From Rugalucina vietnamica (Eukaryota > Mollusca > Bivalvia > Lucinida > Lucinidae), in NCBI GenBank assembly GCA_964017185.1, contig OZ024870.1, positions 26,869,621 to 26,933,620 of the forward strand: 64,000 nt of DNA, given 5' to 3'. The notes under the pieces are model-generated. The model was not told where the DNA came from and did no database searches. It worked only from the letters and a program-made list of their open reading frames with translations. The translations under genes were made by a program, and so were the position numbers. How positions within the stretch are numbered: the first letter of the stretch is position 1; the number at the start of each line of letters is the position of its first letter. This document shows positions 1 to 12,987 of the stretch, one piece after another.

Positions 1-32
1 GTATGATCCTGATTACTGAATGTCTATTCCAG

Positions 33-3000
33 TACCAGCCATATTAAATGAAGCTGTTCCAGCCACAACTCAGAATGTTGATGCCGAGATACAGGCCTCA
101 CTCAGATCAGCCAATAAATATGCAGGTGAGCTCTCAGATAACACTTTTATTTTGTACGTTGGTGAGGTGGTATTTTGTTCAGTTTTGTTTGGAAACTAAT
201 GTTGGGACAATTAAATGAGCAAACTTCCTATGAAAAAATGTTGATATACATTTTAACGGTGTACTGACAGCACACTGAAGACTGATTAATGCCAATTTAA
301 CTTATTTCTTGACAAAGTCTGAGCAGAAAATATGTTCTGGACTTTGATTTCAAACACTTTTCTAGACCATGGCCATCAGTTTTGCTAGCAAATGAACTAT
401 CAGCCTTCACTGACAAGATTTGAGCTGCATCATGAGAAAACCAACAATCTGCATATGCGAAAACAAAGACGCTGATCAGCTTTGCGGTAATCACAAAGCT
501 AATCAGCGCCTTTGTTTTTGCTACTCGGATAGTATAATTCTTCTACATTGAATTTAAACAAAATGTTTAGCTTCTAGCCATCACCTGTGATGGTACAGAC
601 CAATTGGTGTCAGACCTGTTCAAAACCACATCGTTGGTTGTGTCATGACACGGCTCATTTAGGAGACACAATGGCTTCTCTTTATCTTCACTGAGTGCAG
701 AGCTGCTGTGGGGTTGATTTATAATAGAGCCGCGATGCGAGAAAACCGGTCTTCAGGAGTTCCGACCCGGTCCGACACAAACTGGCCTGTACAGTCCCAG
801 AAAGCGGCTAGAAGCTTGAGATTTTGGATTTAAGAAGAAGAGGTGTTGTACTATCCGAGTAGGGAAAACAAAGGCGCTGATCAGCTTCACGGTTACCACG
901 AAGCTGGTCTGTGCCTTTGCTTTCACTAAGGCAAAAACCCTGTTTTCTCATGACGCGGCCCCACTATCTATGTTTTGAGCAAAATTAAGAAAATCTGAAA
1001 AAACAATGTCTGAAAATTTTGTTGTGTCTGACATTTTTACGGCTAAAGGAAAAATATGTATTTTGCTTGGACATGTTTTGGTATAAGGAATTTATTTTAT
1101 TGTCTATTTTCCAGCATTGACAGAGAAGTTACAGTCAGGTGACAACACTGAGGGACCATCTGTACAGCTATTGAAGGAAGCTCTTATAAATACACGGCAA
1201 CATGAGGCATTCCTCAGAGTTATATTGGTAGGGGGTTGCTTTAGCCAGTTTCTGTGAATTATGACATGATCGGCTCATAAGAAAACCAACAAAATTCGTT
1301 GGCGAAAACAAAGACGCAGAGCTGATGTGCAGTTACTGCATAGCTGATCAGTGCCTTTGTTTTTGCTACACGAATAGTACATTCCCTCTTCTTCTTACAT
1401 GCAAAATTCCAAGCTTCTAGCCTGCTTCTCTGACTGTACAGTGCGGTTTGTGTCAGACTAGTTGGAAAGCCATATTGTTCTCTTGTGACGGCTCATATAT
1501 GGTATATTCTGTGATTGATAAATATATACAGTATTTTACAATTTTGCAATGCTTCACCTTATATTGTGTCTTTTGAAAGCATGGTAGGAAATTTAGGGTG
1601 TTCATTTATTTGTAGAAACTATACGAAGAACCTGTCTGCTTTGATAAAATAACTCTAAATATGTTAAAATCAAAATTGTAAGAGTCAGAATTCCTGCATG
1701 ACTGGTGCAGAAAAAAAACAAAACATTCAAATAATCTGATTTAAGGATGTACTTACTAGTGATGATGTACATTTTCATAAGCAGGAATAATATTAAGATA
1801 TGTAAAAGTAAATGTTCTCTTATTTATTGTTCTCAGAATGATGTGATAAGCTGTGCCCAGCAGGTAGAATTACTGGAACAACAGTTGGCAGCTCGTATGG
1901 AACAACTCCAGGCTACAGTACAGTCCAAAACTGCTGTACCCACTGCACAAGTTTATGTAAGTAGTATCAGACAAGATGGGAGAAGTTTTGGTTTGTTAAG
2001 ATTATTTTGTCTATATCGGATATTCAAACACACATGGCTTTTATAGCCAATGCCCTAAATTGTGACAAAGTCTCAGTTTTTTGCATGTACCAGCTTTCAA
2101 TACATGTAAACATGAATTTGCAAAACAGTCTAATTTTGGGGGGATTTCTTTAATGCAAATGGTGATAAGTCGGTTTCAAATGTGTTTTCATCGTTTATTG
2201 TTTGTTGGAATTGAAATAGATGTTACGTTCTGGTTTGTGAATGTTTGAATATTGTCCCTTGATTTGATCTGCCTTACAACTGACCTCCAAACAGTGAATA
2301 ATTACACATTTATTGCTAGAGCTGATCTTGTTCTCAAATATAGACAGTTTGAAATGTTATTATTGTTGATTGTTATGTTCCTATTCTATTTCAGCCTCAG
2401 TTCATTCACCTGTCTCAGCTATGGAGTGGTTTCCAGGATGAGATGGTTCTACTCAGTGTTCTCAGTAATATTCTAGCCAGTCTTGATCCCTTTACCAGGG
2501 TAGGTGTACTAAGATTCCCTATATTGGGAGTAGGAGATAACTTTTCTGCACACTGGGATACCAGGGCTCTGTTGTGTTCAGTTTCACATTTCTTCATTTA
2601 TCATACACAGGTTAGACTAACTTTAATGGCAAGATACTTGCAATAATTTGCAATGTGTATATACAATGCCTCAAAAGCACCCACAAACACATCGTGCTGG
2701 TAAATCTGACAGTGATTTGCTATTTAAAGTGAATAATTGAATTTTAGATACCTATCAGATCTGCTTCAAAGGAATAACTCAGTCTGAAAAAATGTTGTTT
2801 TTGATCAGAATAGAAGCTTTGTCAGTATAACGGTAAAACGTCTAAACATAGGTCTTAGACAGAACATCGAAGTGTAAAGCAATGACCAGGAAATCCTGGT
2901 AACACAGTCATAAACAAACACCTTGAACTCAGATGGGAAATAAGCTGGGAAATAAGCTATAAACCAGAAATTAATTGAGCCACCTTATAAGAAAACAACA

Positions 3001-6000
3001 ACATGCATAGGCAAAAACAAAGGGGCAGATCAGCTATGCAGTAATTGCACTGCTGATCAGCAGCTTTGTTTTTGCTACACAGATAGTACAATCTTTTTTC
3101 TATTTATATACATAATTTAAAGCTTCTAGCCTGCTTCTGTGACTGTACAGGCCAATTTGTTTTGGACCTGGTTGAAAGCCAAAATTGTTGTTTTTCTCAT
3201 GGGTAGGCTGAATAAAAAACTTTGTATTAGATGTTTGATCAGTATACAATATATTTACAGGGTCACCGAGAGTTGTTCAATGATGATGTTCTGATTCCAT
3301 TCCTTGATGGTGTAAACATCAAGACTGATGAACAGAGAATTCAAGAGGTAATATACGTTCACCATTTCTGCATTATCGGCTGGTTTCCAGCTTAGAAACT
3401 TCCTCGAGGTCAGGGTGGTTTTGGTTACCTGCATTTCCAAATTCCAATATTGATTTTTTTGTAAGCTGGGAACCAGCAGATAATACAAAAATGGTGAATA
3501 CATGCACATGTTCATTATTGAGCTTTAGATGGGGTGGGGTAAGATTGACTTGAAAAAAATGTATTTGTATATACATGATAATCATAACTTACAGTTTCAT
3601 AGATTGAATGACATGCCATATTGATAATAAAGGCCCAAAGCCTGTTTTAAAATCAATGAGATACTCTTAAGTAAAATCAAAAATTGTTGAGTTATAAGAT
3701 TGTTTTATGTTTGTCTAGACCAGTGGCCCAGAACACAGAATCAATCCCAAAGATTTCCGTGACCTAGACTGGTTGTTTCCTGAAACCACAAAGAATTTCA
3801 ACAAATTGCCTCTTCAATATCGGGTAGGTGCTATGAGTATCAGCCACATCTTGAACAAACCTTTTGGGGTTGGAAATTTGACCTTTTGCAAATATGATGT
3901 GGCTGTCTTGTAGAGAATAATTTTCATTTTACTGGCTGTTGACTGTCTTAAGCAGAGATAATATGTAATAAAAGTGATTGGTAATATTCAGACTGGCTCT
4001 CTAATGAAGGCGGAGCTGTTATAAAGGTGGCCAATTAAGCAGGTTCAACTGTACATAAAAGTTCCTGTTGTTGGGTAATTCAAAACTAGCATATAAATAA
4101 TCATATATATTTGAGACACCACATATAAAAATCAACAACATACATAGGCGAAAACATAGGCGCAGATCAGCTGTGCAGTAACTGCACAGCTGATCAGCGC
4201 CTTTTGTTTTCACTGCACTGATAGTACAATCCCTCCTTTTTCTTAAATTCAAAATTTCAAGGTTCTAGCCTGTTTTTGTGACTGTACAGGCTGGTTTGTG
4301 TCGGACTTGGTCGGAAACCCAAATTGTTGGTTTTCCCATTCAGCGGCACATTTTTGATGACAGAAAATTTTATCAGATACAGATATTTATAGGAGGGGCA
4401 ATCTGCTCAGCTTACTAAACAAAATCGTTGGATGTTATTAATATTACCTTTTCAGGGATATTGTGGCTGGGCATTAGCAAAATATGACAGATTACTCTTG
4501 CCTTCTAACCCTGAGATAGGGGTTCTACGATATAAAGATCACTACTATGCCTTCTGTTCTAAAAGAGCGGCAATGGAGTTTGCACAGAATATTGAAGGGT
4601 AAGACTTCTTCTTTTTAGACAATGGGTCAAATCATGAGAAAAGCAGGGTTCTATTTTTCACTTTTAAGGAAAAGCAGAAATAGGTCAGATGTTTTAGCAG
4701 CTTTTTGTTGTTTCTTATACAGACTAATAAACACCATGTCTCTTCCACATAATTTATAGGGTTGTCAGTAACTTTTTTGGGCCATCAGTCAGTCAATAAA
4801 TAGCTATGATGGCAAGTGAGTTTTGTATTTCTGACGATACTGATTTCTTCCTATGAAATTCTTCAATGACTTTTAATGCATTCAAAATGGAATGGTCTGG
4901 AAGGAAAAAGTTTGAAATTTTATGAAACCCCTTAGCACCCACTTACAAACACCATTTATCTGACTGTTGATAATTTCAGCTATGTCCACATGGTTGCTGA
5001 GGGTGCGAAGCGTAGTCCCGAGTTAATCCAGCTGTTGGAGCTCCACACACAGTTTGCTACAATCACACCATATTCTCAGGTAGGTGGACCACCCAGACTG
5101 TAGTAGGTTTACAAAATGTATTTTTATCTTGTATTTGTATTGAGTTTAGAGTCATGCTTTATCTTTGCTACTGTTTGAAGTGATCATTATGTTTGTAATA
5201 ATTGTACACAGTTAAACCTCATTATAACGCTCCTCACTCTAATGTGGTTTTCAATATAACACAACCATGTCATGGCTCCCAAAGTGACTATTTTTTGCTA
5301 TGTGTCTAAAGTAACCTCATCAACCCATATTTGACAAATGGATTCTCCCATCGTTATCAATTGGGTGAGTCCACTTTCATTTTTAGGAGTGTTAGGAGTG
5401 ATTTTTATTTTGTATTTCATTGTCCCCCACCTTTTCGAAGAAAAGCGGAGGGACATAGTTTTTGGCTTTCCCTCATTCCATCCATCCGTCATAGGAGTAT
5501 GTACCTTGTGTGTGCAACTCCTCCTACAATTTTATTCTGATTCTTTTGAAACTTTACAGATGTCTTCATCATACTTTGAAGATGTGCATGTGGTTTGGAT
5601 TTAATCCTCAGATTAATTTTGACACTATTTTTGCAATTTGAACTTAGTCATTTTTCGGGCATTTTGATAATGAAAGTGAATAGACAGTGGGAACCTTGTG
5701 TGTGCAACTCCTCCTACAGTTTTATTCCGATTCTTTTGAAACTTTACAGATGTCTTCATCATGCTTTGAAGATGTGCATGTGGTTTGGATATAGTCCTCA
5801 GAATAAGATGTGCATGTGGTTTGGATATAATCCTCAGAATAATTTTTGACACTTTTTTCGCAATTTGAACTTGGTCATTTTTCGGGCATTTTGATAATGA
5901 AAGTGAATAGACAGTGGGTACCTTGTGTGTACAACTCCTCCTACAGTTTTATTTTGATTCTTTTGAAACTTTACAGACGTCTTGACCATGCTATGAAGAT

Positions 6001-9000
6001 GTGCATGTGGTTTGGATATAATCCTCAGATTAATTTTTGACATTTTTTTGCAAATTGAACTTAGTCGTTTTTCGGGTATTTTGACAATGAAAGTGAATGG
6101 ACAGTGGGTGTCTTGTGTGTGCAACTCCTCCTACAGTTTTATTCCGATTCTTTTCAAACTGTACAGATGTCCTGACCATGATTTGAAGATTTGCATGTGG
6201 TTTGAATATAACCCTCAGATTAATGTTTGACACTGTGACACGAAGTAAATGCATTTGATTTGGATATACATTATTATTAGATATATTTGTGTAACTAAAC
6301 AATTAAGGCAGGGGACATAAATTCTCTGAATTTGCTTGTTTTTTGATGAAATTTCTCTGTACAAACAGAATAGCCCCAGATGGGATGCCGCATTCTGCGG
6401 CGTCACATCTGGGGCTATACTGTTTGCCATAGTCCCACAAAAGGGAAGCCAGGCTTATATGAGTTAAATCATTGTTTCACTTGTCACATAGCGTGCGTTC
6501 GTAGTTTTTTCCAATGGTAAAAATGGTACCATTGGTAGACAAATTCTGTTCAAGGTTTTACCAATGGTACCATTGTAAATGCCATTGGTACCAATGGTAC
6601 CAATGTTACCAACATACGGCAGCAAATGCTGCAGACAGACTACAGCGTGGGCAATTCTACCAACGCGGGAAAAGTCACGTGATTCAATATGGCGAGCCTA
6701 AAAATATATAATGAATTTCATAAATAAGCAATACTTTTGTCATACATGCAAGTTGAAATGTTACAAATAACACAATATACATGAAGTAAATAAGAAAGAC
6801 AAAAACAAGTGAGGTGTATTGATCAATATGATAAAAATTCCACCATGTGACCTACCAATGGTACCGTTGGTACCAATGGTACCATTGGCAGCAGAAAAGC
6901 GTTCAGGGTTTTCTGGTTACCATTGGTAAAAATGGTACCAACAGTACCATTGGTAGATTTGCAGATTTTACCGTTGGGAGAACTCCGAACGTAGCCATAG
7001 TCTGTTCTATGGACCCCAAAGATAGTGTTATAATGAGGTTGACCTGTATGTTCAACTCAGTGTTGGAATCAGTTCAGTTCCAGAATTGTCTTGTATGAAT
7101 TGTAAATACATATTGATAGTTAACAAATGTATGCATGTCATCAAAAAGATAAAAGAATTTGCTAGCAAGTTGGGGTAGTAAAAAGTGTGTCTTTTGTGTG
7201 TATGTTTTATTAATTATGTTGATGTGAACCCAAAACCCTTATCCAGTTTTAACTTTCCTTGATGTAGATACAGGGATTTTGTCAGTAGCTCTGGGAAGAG
7301 ACTCATGCATTTTTGATATTTTGATTTGGCATTATTCAGATAATTCATATGAAAATGTTTCATGTAACATATCTTGTGGTCTAAGAGACTATGTTGTTTT
7401 TAAAGCTTCTAGAGATATCATAAAACAGAATACAAAATTTCACTCATACCAACATGTTTGGTCCTAGTAAAAAGAAAAGTCAGACATTTTTTATTTGGAA
7501 AGGTCCCTGAGATACTGTATATAATCCTGGCATGTACTGAGCTGTGGTATAATTTTCGTCAGGAAAACATGTCCGTGTAATGTATACTAGGGCTGAGTAT
7601 CGCCCACTAAAACCGCATCGCGATATATCGCGGTACGGGAAATGCATATCGCAATGCGTATTGAATATATCGTACAAACAAGAAAGTCAATTTTCAATTT
7701 CTTATCGAAGCCAAATATTATAATTTTCGTCAGGAAAACATGTCCGTGTAATGTATACTAGGGCTGAGTATCGCCCACTAAAACCGCATCGCGATATATC
7801 GCGGTACGGGAAATGCATATCGCAATGCGTATTGAATATATCGTACAAACAAGAAAGTCAATTTTCAATTTCTTATCGAAGCCAAAATTTGTTGCACTAG
7901 AATGGGAATCAATTTTACAACATTTGTAGTACATCTATGACTGATATTATTGTAAACAACATGCAAAATTTTTATGCGACGTCAGGTTGTTTTAAAGTGC
8001 CGAAATAGATGTATGTTCCAAAAATAACCACATGATTGACAGCTCAACAGGGGAGGCAAATACGCACATGTATTGGACTGGTTTCACGCTAATTACCTGT
8101 AAAAATTTGATAGCAGGACCGATTGTAAATACACAGTCTGTGGTTGTACTCGTTTGGATTATTTTGGGTGTTAGTATAAAACCCGGACTGTGTTACGATA
8201 TACCGGAATCCTTGTATGGGCGTACCGGTATACCGTACCGCGAGCACCGTACCGCAGTATACCGATATATCGGTATATCGTTACACCCCTAATGTATACC
8301 CCATTAAACCCCACTTTTATATAGAAAAACTGGGGTTTGCAGGGGTATACCTATTTTTCTTATTTTTGCTCCAAAACATAGACTGTGGGTACTCGTTAGA
8401 ACCCCCTTGTCAAGGCGGTTCTAACATGTGCCCACAATCTATGTTTTGAGTGAAAATAAGAAAAATATCAATTTTTTTTTTTTCAGCTGAAAATTTTCAA
8501 TTTTTACAACTTAAAAAAAATCTATATATCATATGGGCGTGTTTTCGTAATGTTATGCTGAATGTGTATCTATCTTATTATTCTGTTAGGAGTTATTACA
8601 ACGAAAGGTATTGATACTTTTTTAAACATCTTTTAAAATTTTATTTAGGGTATGATGGTATTTTTTAATCTTTAGAGATATATTTTGCTTAATTTATTAA
8701 TAACTTGCTCTTTTATTATCAAGATTTAACTTCATAACCAGATTATTTTATTACTTTACATGGTATATGAGGCTTTTGCTAACATACCCTCTGCACATAA
8801 GACTTTATTAGGATATTTTTTCTCTATTAAATGAGCCGCCGCATGGGAAAACCAACAATTTGCATAGGCGAAAACAAAGGCGCAGATCAGCTTCGCATTA
8901 ACTATCAGATACACGGATAGTACAATTCCTCTTCTTCTTAAATCCAAAATCTTAAGCTTCTAATCTTCTTCTGTGACTGTACAACCCGGTTTGTGTCGGA

Positions 9001-12000
9001 CCTGGTCAGAACCCAAATTGTTGGTTTTCTCATGCACAGGCTCAAATTCCGTGTGTCTGGTGCCTATGAGTTGTATGGTAATCCAATACAGGACTTGTTT
9101 AGCAATACATTTTATCCTTACTTGGTCATTGAAGAATTTGGTATAGGGACAATATCAGTAAATCACTGGTTTACGCCTTCCATTCATTCTCCTCTTGTAT
9201 AGGTTGACTGTAAATTGATGATAGGAATACATTGACTACTTAATCTCTTCTTCTAGTTATATTGTCTCAATATTTTGATAAAATGGAAGTTATGAACTTT
9301 GAACTGTTCATTGGTGTGTCGAGGTATATGACAAACAAACAAACACTAAGTTAGTCATTGTCTTGTGATTAGCATGCTTGGATATTCTGAAGTTCTGGCT
9401 CTCTAGCTAATGCAAATGTTATTACATTCTTTTATCTAATTCTATTTTCTGTCTTTCAGTCATCTTATCATCTGTCTTTCTATCTTGTATATTAATGTAT
9501 CTTTTGAAGAGGTCTTCCACTTTATAATTTTCCTACTCTTTACTTGATTATAAAATCATTTCTTCAATTTTGAAGACCGCAGGTAAGTGACACTTTTCTC
9601 TTCATTTATTTTTATACTTTGCTTTGAATTAACATTTAAACTTGCATTATCGTGTCAACATAAGCAATACCAATCCTGTACACTCTAAGATTGTCTTGTT
9701 GCAAAGATATTAATTGTATCTTTTTGTAATGATTTAAGCCTTGGCATGAGAAAACCAACAATTTGCATAGGCGAAAACAAAGGCACAGATCAGCTTCGCA
9801 GTAACTGCGAAGCTGATCAGCACCTTTGTTTTCGCTACACGGATAGTACAATTCATCTTCTTTCTAAATCCAAAATTTCCAGCCTCTAGCCATCTTCTGT
9901 GCTTGTACAGGCCGGTTTGTGTTGGACCTGGTCGGAAACACAAATTGTTGGTTTTCTCAAGCACAGGCTCATTTTATTTTCCTGATGATTACATAGTTTG
10001 TTTGGTGTTGTTATAAGAACCAACCTCTTTCTATATGACTGCCCATACATTCTTGACTTTATATTTTAGAGATACTGAATAAGCAATGTGATTATGGCAC
10101 ATTTTGTTATCCCTCAAACATGCTGGCTAGCTATGAGTTGGGCCTAAAAAGCCAGTCTCTTTTGTCTGCTTTCATCACTTTAATAGGCACATGTGGATTG
10201 CATTTGTCTCTTAATGTTCCATAATCACATGAATCAGGACATTTTGAGCATGGCAATGTTGTTCTTGCATTACTGGCATCAGAAAGGACAAAATTTGTTT
10301 ATAACACTAAAAGATTCCAAAATTACTTCCATTCTCTATATCAGCTTGTCATGCTCAAAGTTTCCCAAATAATATATGAGCCTTCGCATGAAAAAACCCC
10401 AACAATTTTGGTTTCCCACTAGGTTTGACACAAACCAGCCGGTACAGTCACAAAAGCAGGCTAGAATCTTGAAATTAAGGATTTAAGGAGAAGAGGGACT
10501 GTACTATCTTGTGTAGCAAAAACAAGGTTGCTGATCAGCTGTGTAGTTGCTGCACAGCTGATCAGCACCTTTGTTTTCGCATATCCTTTTTGCTGGTTTT
10601 CCTGTGCAGCGACTCTTATATTCAGTAAGTTTTGACCTCTTTATCTAGGAAGATGAGCATATAACGGGGGATTTGAGGGGTTTAGTGCACCATTTACATG
10701 TAAGTGAGGGTGGGAGGGATTTAAGGGATTTAGTAACATACAGTTATATGTATATGTGAGGAAAATTTGAAAGATTTAGTTCACAAACCAGTAACATGTA
10801 ATCAAGGGATTTAGTTAGTTCACATACCATTTAAGTGGGAAGAGGGTCTGAGGGATTTAGTTCACATATAAGTTACATGTAAGTGGAAGAGTTATTTGAT
10901 GGATTTTACCAATTACATGTAAGTGGGAGAGGGATTTGAGCAGTTCACATACCAATTACCTGTTAAGTGGGAGGAGGACCTGAGATAATTGTTTAGTTCG
11001 CATACCAGTTACATGAAAGTGGGAGGGGGATTTTAGTGGTTTAGTTCACATACCACATGTAAGTTGAAATTGGGGGGGGGGGGGGGGGGGTTATAAGGGA
11101 CTTAATTGGCATATTTAATTTTATCAAATTCCTAAATATTTTGCTACCAGAGCAATAATTGTTTTATCTCCTAGATAATGAAAAGTCAATAGACCTTGAT
11201 CAGAGTAAGCAGTTCCCTGGTTAGATTAAGATCAAATAATTCCTCATGAAACAGGTTCTCTGATCTGGGTCTAGTATATTTTCTATGACATAATGTCCTG
11301 ATTGTTGGAACTGGGCAGAGTCAGAGTAAGGCCAGGAAATTAGTCTGACAGTTCCTCATGGAAGAAATATCTCAGAGTCAGCATTGTTAACACTGTCCCT
11401 GCAGTCCATGATTTTTTGTCATTGTACAAATAATTGTGATATATTTCAGGGTAAAGATCAAGGTCGTATGATAGAGAAGCCTGTGACTAAATGTGACAGT
11501 GGCACACAGACAGATACACACCTACTGGAGACCAATATTGTCAAATCTTATGAATGGAATGAGTGGGAACTCAGACGCAAGGCAATCAAACTGGTATGTA
11601 CCAACAGCTTTATGTACGATTTCAGTTGACAAATAAATATGCTGTTTTGGGCTGTTTAAAGGATTTCGTGTACTTCCATTACCTTTTTTCATAAAATTAC
11701 AGTACAGGTACCTGAGAAAAATGAAATATTTATGTTTGTAGTAAACAGCTATGGTCAATAATAGACATGTCATGGCATTGTCTTTGTTGTTTTTTGTTTG
11801 TTTGTATTGAGGCTTAATATCCCAGTCAACAATTTTTCAGTCATGTTGGGACAGAGCCACCGTTTCCTGTGTATTAGCCAGTACTATGTCTTACTCAAGG
11901 ACAAAACAGGGTGCCACTGGTGGAGATTGAACCCAGGACCTCTGGATCTGGAATCTGATGCTCTACCATTATGCCACTGCCCTCCCAGCCATTGTTTTTG

Positions 12001-12987
12001 TGGGGCTTTAACTGACACTGGGATCCCAATGCCCTGCCTTACAGTAAACAACTAGGACTTATATGTATGGAACCTAGTGCTGAGGTTATAAAACTCAGCT
12101 GAGCTGAGCATGAAATTTCAACTGCTCATAAATGCTGAAATAGTCAAAATTAGTGGAAAATTCAGGTTGAAACCTCAAAAACTGTTAATTTATCCTGCTA
12201 ATAAATGTTAAAATGCCTGAGATGAGCATGAAAAAAGTTTTATAACCTCGAGATCAGGTATTTCTGTGCAGGCCAAAGCTTTGTTAGCTGTTAATCAGTA
12301 CTTGTGTGATCGGTCATTCAGCTCTGTGGGTAGACATTAAGAAACCAATACATTTCTCACAGCCCTGGTGGGTAGAGGCATAAAAAAGTCGAATGCAGTT
12401 GATGACCGTTCCCAAGGATTTCAATAACAGCTATATCTTGTGTGTTTGTAGGCTAATCTGCGGACAAGAGTGACACATTCTATGCAGACCAATTTGAGTA
12501 ACATGAGAAGAGACACAGCTATACAAGTCTGGCCACCAAAGTATGTATTCAATTATTTTAATTGTTAATATGGTAGACACAAACCTGCCAAATCTGCTTT
12601 CTAATAAACAGGGCAAGATGCATAAGGTAGTGACCGAATATGTTGGTCAGATTGCGAGGAAAGTTCTGACTGACCCATACCTATAGGCTCTTTTTAATTG
12701 GCACATTAAGCAAAGGCAATTTTCTAAACATTGAAATGAAAGCTGGATTATATCAAAATCAACACTAATAGGAAGGTCAAAAGTCATTTACCATATTGCA
12801 CATCTTTGATTTTTCTAGGGATACTACAACACAGACAAAAGAAGATAATTACACAAATGTTGAGCAGCCGTCTGTGTTCCTGGCCGGCCTACGGGGTGGG
12901 GGTATGTCTGAGCCAACAGTCATGACTAAGATGGACCTTACAGTAGATGTAGAGGGCAGGCAGCTAGCACCATCCAAGAGGAAATAA
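33..12987 (+). CDS. CFAP206: CFAP206, cilia- and flagella-associated protein 206 (3' part, 11 exons)
   Basis: The exons are 33-125, 1115-1227, 1837-1956, 2395-2499, 3261-3347, 3719-3823, 4456-4598, 4980-5079, 11450-11593, 12452-12540 and 12819-12987, with stop TAA at 12985-12987. All junctions are AG/GT and the reading phase is continuous, giving about 420 residues; the N-terminal third lies before the window. The translation tracks vertebrate CFAP206 along its length, for example DLDWLFPETTKNF (exon at 3719), SYEWNEWELRRKAIKL (11450) and the near-C-terminal FLAGLRGG (12819). From family knowledge, CFAP206 is an axonemal protein of motile cilia and sperm flagella, linked to the radial-spoke 2 base; it has no enzymatic motif. 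The intron 5080-11449 is 6.4 kb of stacked repeats. An AATAAA at 13564-13569 is a possible polyadenylation signal. I am confident of the identity; exon edges were set by eye. Confidence 0.93.
421..657 (+). mobile_element. MITE-A copy 1
   Basis: MITE-A is about 240 bp. Its termini read TGAGCCGCCGCATGGGAAAA and the near-reverse complement, and a central palindrome of about 60 bp is built on GCGAAAACAAAGGCGC and its complement. The + orientation used here has the palindrome on the left. Copy 1 lies in a CFAP206 intron and its hairpin has several mismatches. Confidence 0.8.
725..961 (-). mobile_element. MITE-A copy 2
   Basis: Reverse-oriented copy in the same CFAP206 intron as copy 1. The hairpin stem is partly decayed on one side. 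Confidence 0.8.
1268..1498 (+). mobile_element. MITE-A copy 3
   Basis: Located 40 bp downstream of a CFAP206 donor site. The stem keeps the CAGTTACTGC centre but has small shifts on its left arm. Confidence 0.78.
2977..3209 (+). mobile_element. MITE-A copy 4
   Basis: This copy ends about 50 bp before the CFAP206 exon at 3261. Its terminal repeats have diverged. Confidence 0.75.
4111..4349 (+). mobile_element. MITE-A copy 5
   Basis: Intronic copy between the CFAP206 exons at 3719 and 4456. The palindrome around 4150-4212 is well kept. Confidence 0.78.
5313..6468 (+). mobile_element. MITE-C copy 1, interrupted
   Basis: MITE-C begins AACCCATATTTGACRAATGG and ends near CAGGCTTATRTGAGTTAAA. It contains an inner palindrome around AGCCCCAGATG and CATCTGGGGCT. 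Here 5313-5425 and 6342-6468 are the two halves, separated by about 0.9 kb holding the 195-bp tandem array. Intact copies are at 38708 and 46626. Confidence 0.65.
5430..6240 (+). repeat. 195-bp tandem repeat array, four units
   Basis: The phrase CTTGTGTGTGCAACTCCTCC (or a one-base variant) recurs near 5503, 5695, 5921 and 6112, giving periods of about 192, 226 and 191 bp. The second unit carries an extra internal duplication of about 35 bp (GATGTGCATGTGGTTTGGAT repeated). Short open frames on both strands here reflect the repeat rather than a gene. Confidence 0.8.
6496..6991. mobile_element. Inverted-repeat element rich in GGTACC palindromes
   Basis: The left end CGTTCGTAGTTTTTTCC and the right end (reverse complement CGTTCGGAGTTCTCCC) are inverted. 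Inside both arms the 18-bp palindrome ACCAATGGTACCATTGGT recurs in whole or in part, around 6510-6620 and 6853-6965. The middle (6660-6850) is unique AT-rich sequence without an open frame. I do not recognise the family. Confidence 0.6.
7551..7890. repeat. 171-bp direct duplication
   Basis: The block starting at 7551 is repeated from 7722, apparently without a mismatch over about 165 bp, including a palindromic GCGATATATCGC segment. Such identity implies a recent duplication or an assembly artefact. Confidence 0.85.
7588..8292. mobile_element. Possible hAT-like short element
   Basis: The left end TAGGGCTGAGTATCGCCC and the right end, whose reverse complement begins TAGGGGTGTAACGATATACC, have the look of hAT-type termini, followed on both sides by CGATATATCG palindromes. 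The match between the two ends is only partial, and the 171-bp duplication confuses the left end. No transposase frame is present. Confidence 0.35.
8353..8465. repeat. Imperfect inverted repeat (hairpin)
   Basis: The arm from 8353 (TTTTTCTTATTTTTGCTC, then CAAAACATAGAYTGTGGG) pairs with the arm ending at 8465, around a loop containing GTCAAGG. Arms are about 50 bp with a few mismatches. Confidence 0.6.
8830..9034 (+). mobile_element. MITE-A copy 6 (hairpin deleted)
   Basis: Both termini are present but the right half of the central palindrome is missing: the sequence passes from CAGATCAGCTTCGCATTAAC directly to the ACACGGATAG segment. Confidence 0.78.
9735..9970 (+). mobile_element. MITE-A copy 7
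   Basis: Full-length copy with an almost perfect stem around CTTCGCAGTAACTGCGAAG at 9792-9810. Confidence 0.8.
10377..10616 (-). mobile_element. MITE-A copy 8
   Basis: Reverse-oriented copy whose stem, around GTGTAGTTGCTGCACAG, is mostly intact. Confidence 0.78.
10655..11071 (+). repeat. Degenerate 60-65-bp tandem repeat
   Basis: About seven diverged units share GGGATTTGAGGGGTTTAG and ACATACCAGTTACATGTAAG. The array is followed directly by a run of 19 G at 11072-11090. It lies in the large CFAP206 intron. Confidence 0.7.
11790..11989 (-). mobile_element. tRNA-derived SINE, about 200 bp
   Basis: Read on the minus strand it has a tRNA-like head with box A (TGGTAGAGCATC) and box B (GGGTTCAATCTCC), then the body phrase TGACTGAAAAATTGTTGAC and a (CAAA)n tail at the low-coordinate end. 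Imperfect 14-bp target duplications, CATTGTCTTTGTTG at 11776-11789 and CATTGTTTTTGTGG at 11990-12003, flank it. It belongs to the same family as 50972-51175. Confidence 0.82.
12080..12250. mobile_element. MITE-B copy 1
   Basis: MITE-B is about 170-200 bp. Its inverted ends read CTGAGGTTATAAAACTTTTT followed by the palindromic GCTCAGCTGAGC, and full copies have a central palindrome CCAACAATTGTTGG. This copy has lost the centre and sits in the CFAP206 intron before the exon at 12452. Confidence 0.75.

Larger units (their letters stand above)
5208..7047. mobile_element. Composite element bounded by 21-bp inverted repeats
   Basis: The left end, ACAGTTAAACCTCATTATAAC without its last base at 5208-5227, matches the reverse complement of 7027-7047 at about 19 of 21 positions. 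The same ends occur only 90 bp apart at 22126-22215, so this looks like a short palindromic transposon enlarged by later insertions: MITE-C, a 195-bp tandem block and a GGTACC-rich element. No coding capacity was seen. The whole sits in the large CFAP206 intron. Confidence 0.5.

Noticed and set aside
5331..6302. Similar short frames on both strands in the 195-bp array
   Set aside because: They repeat because the DNA repeats; stops and frames shift between units.
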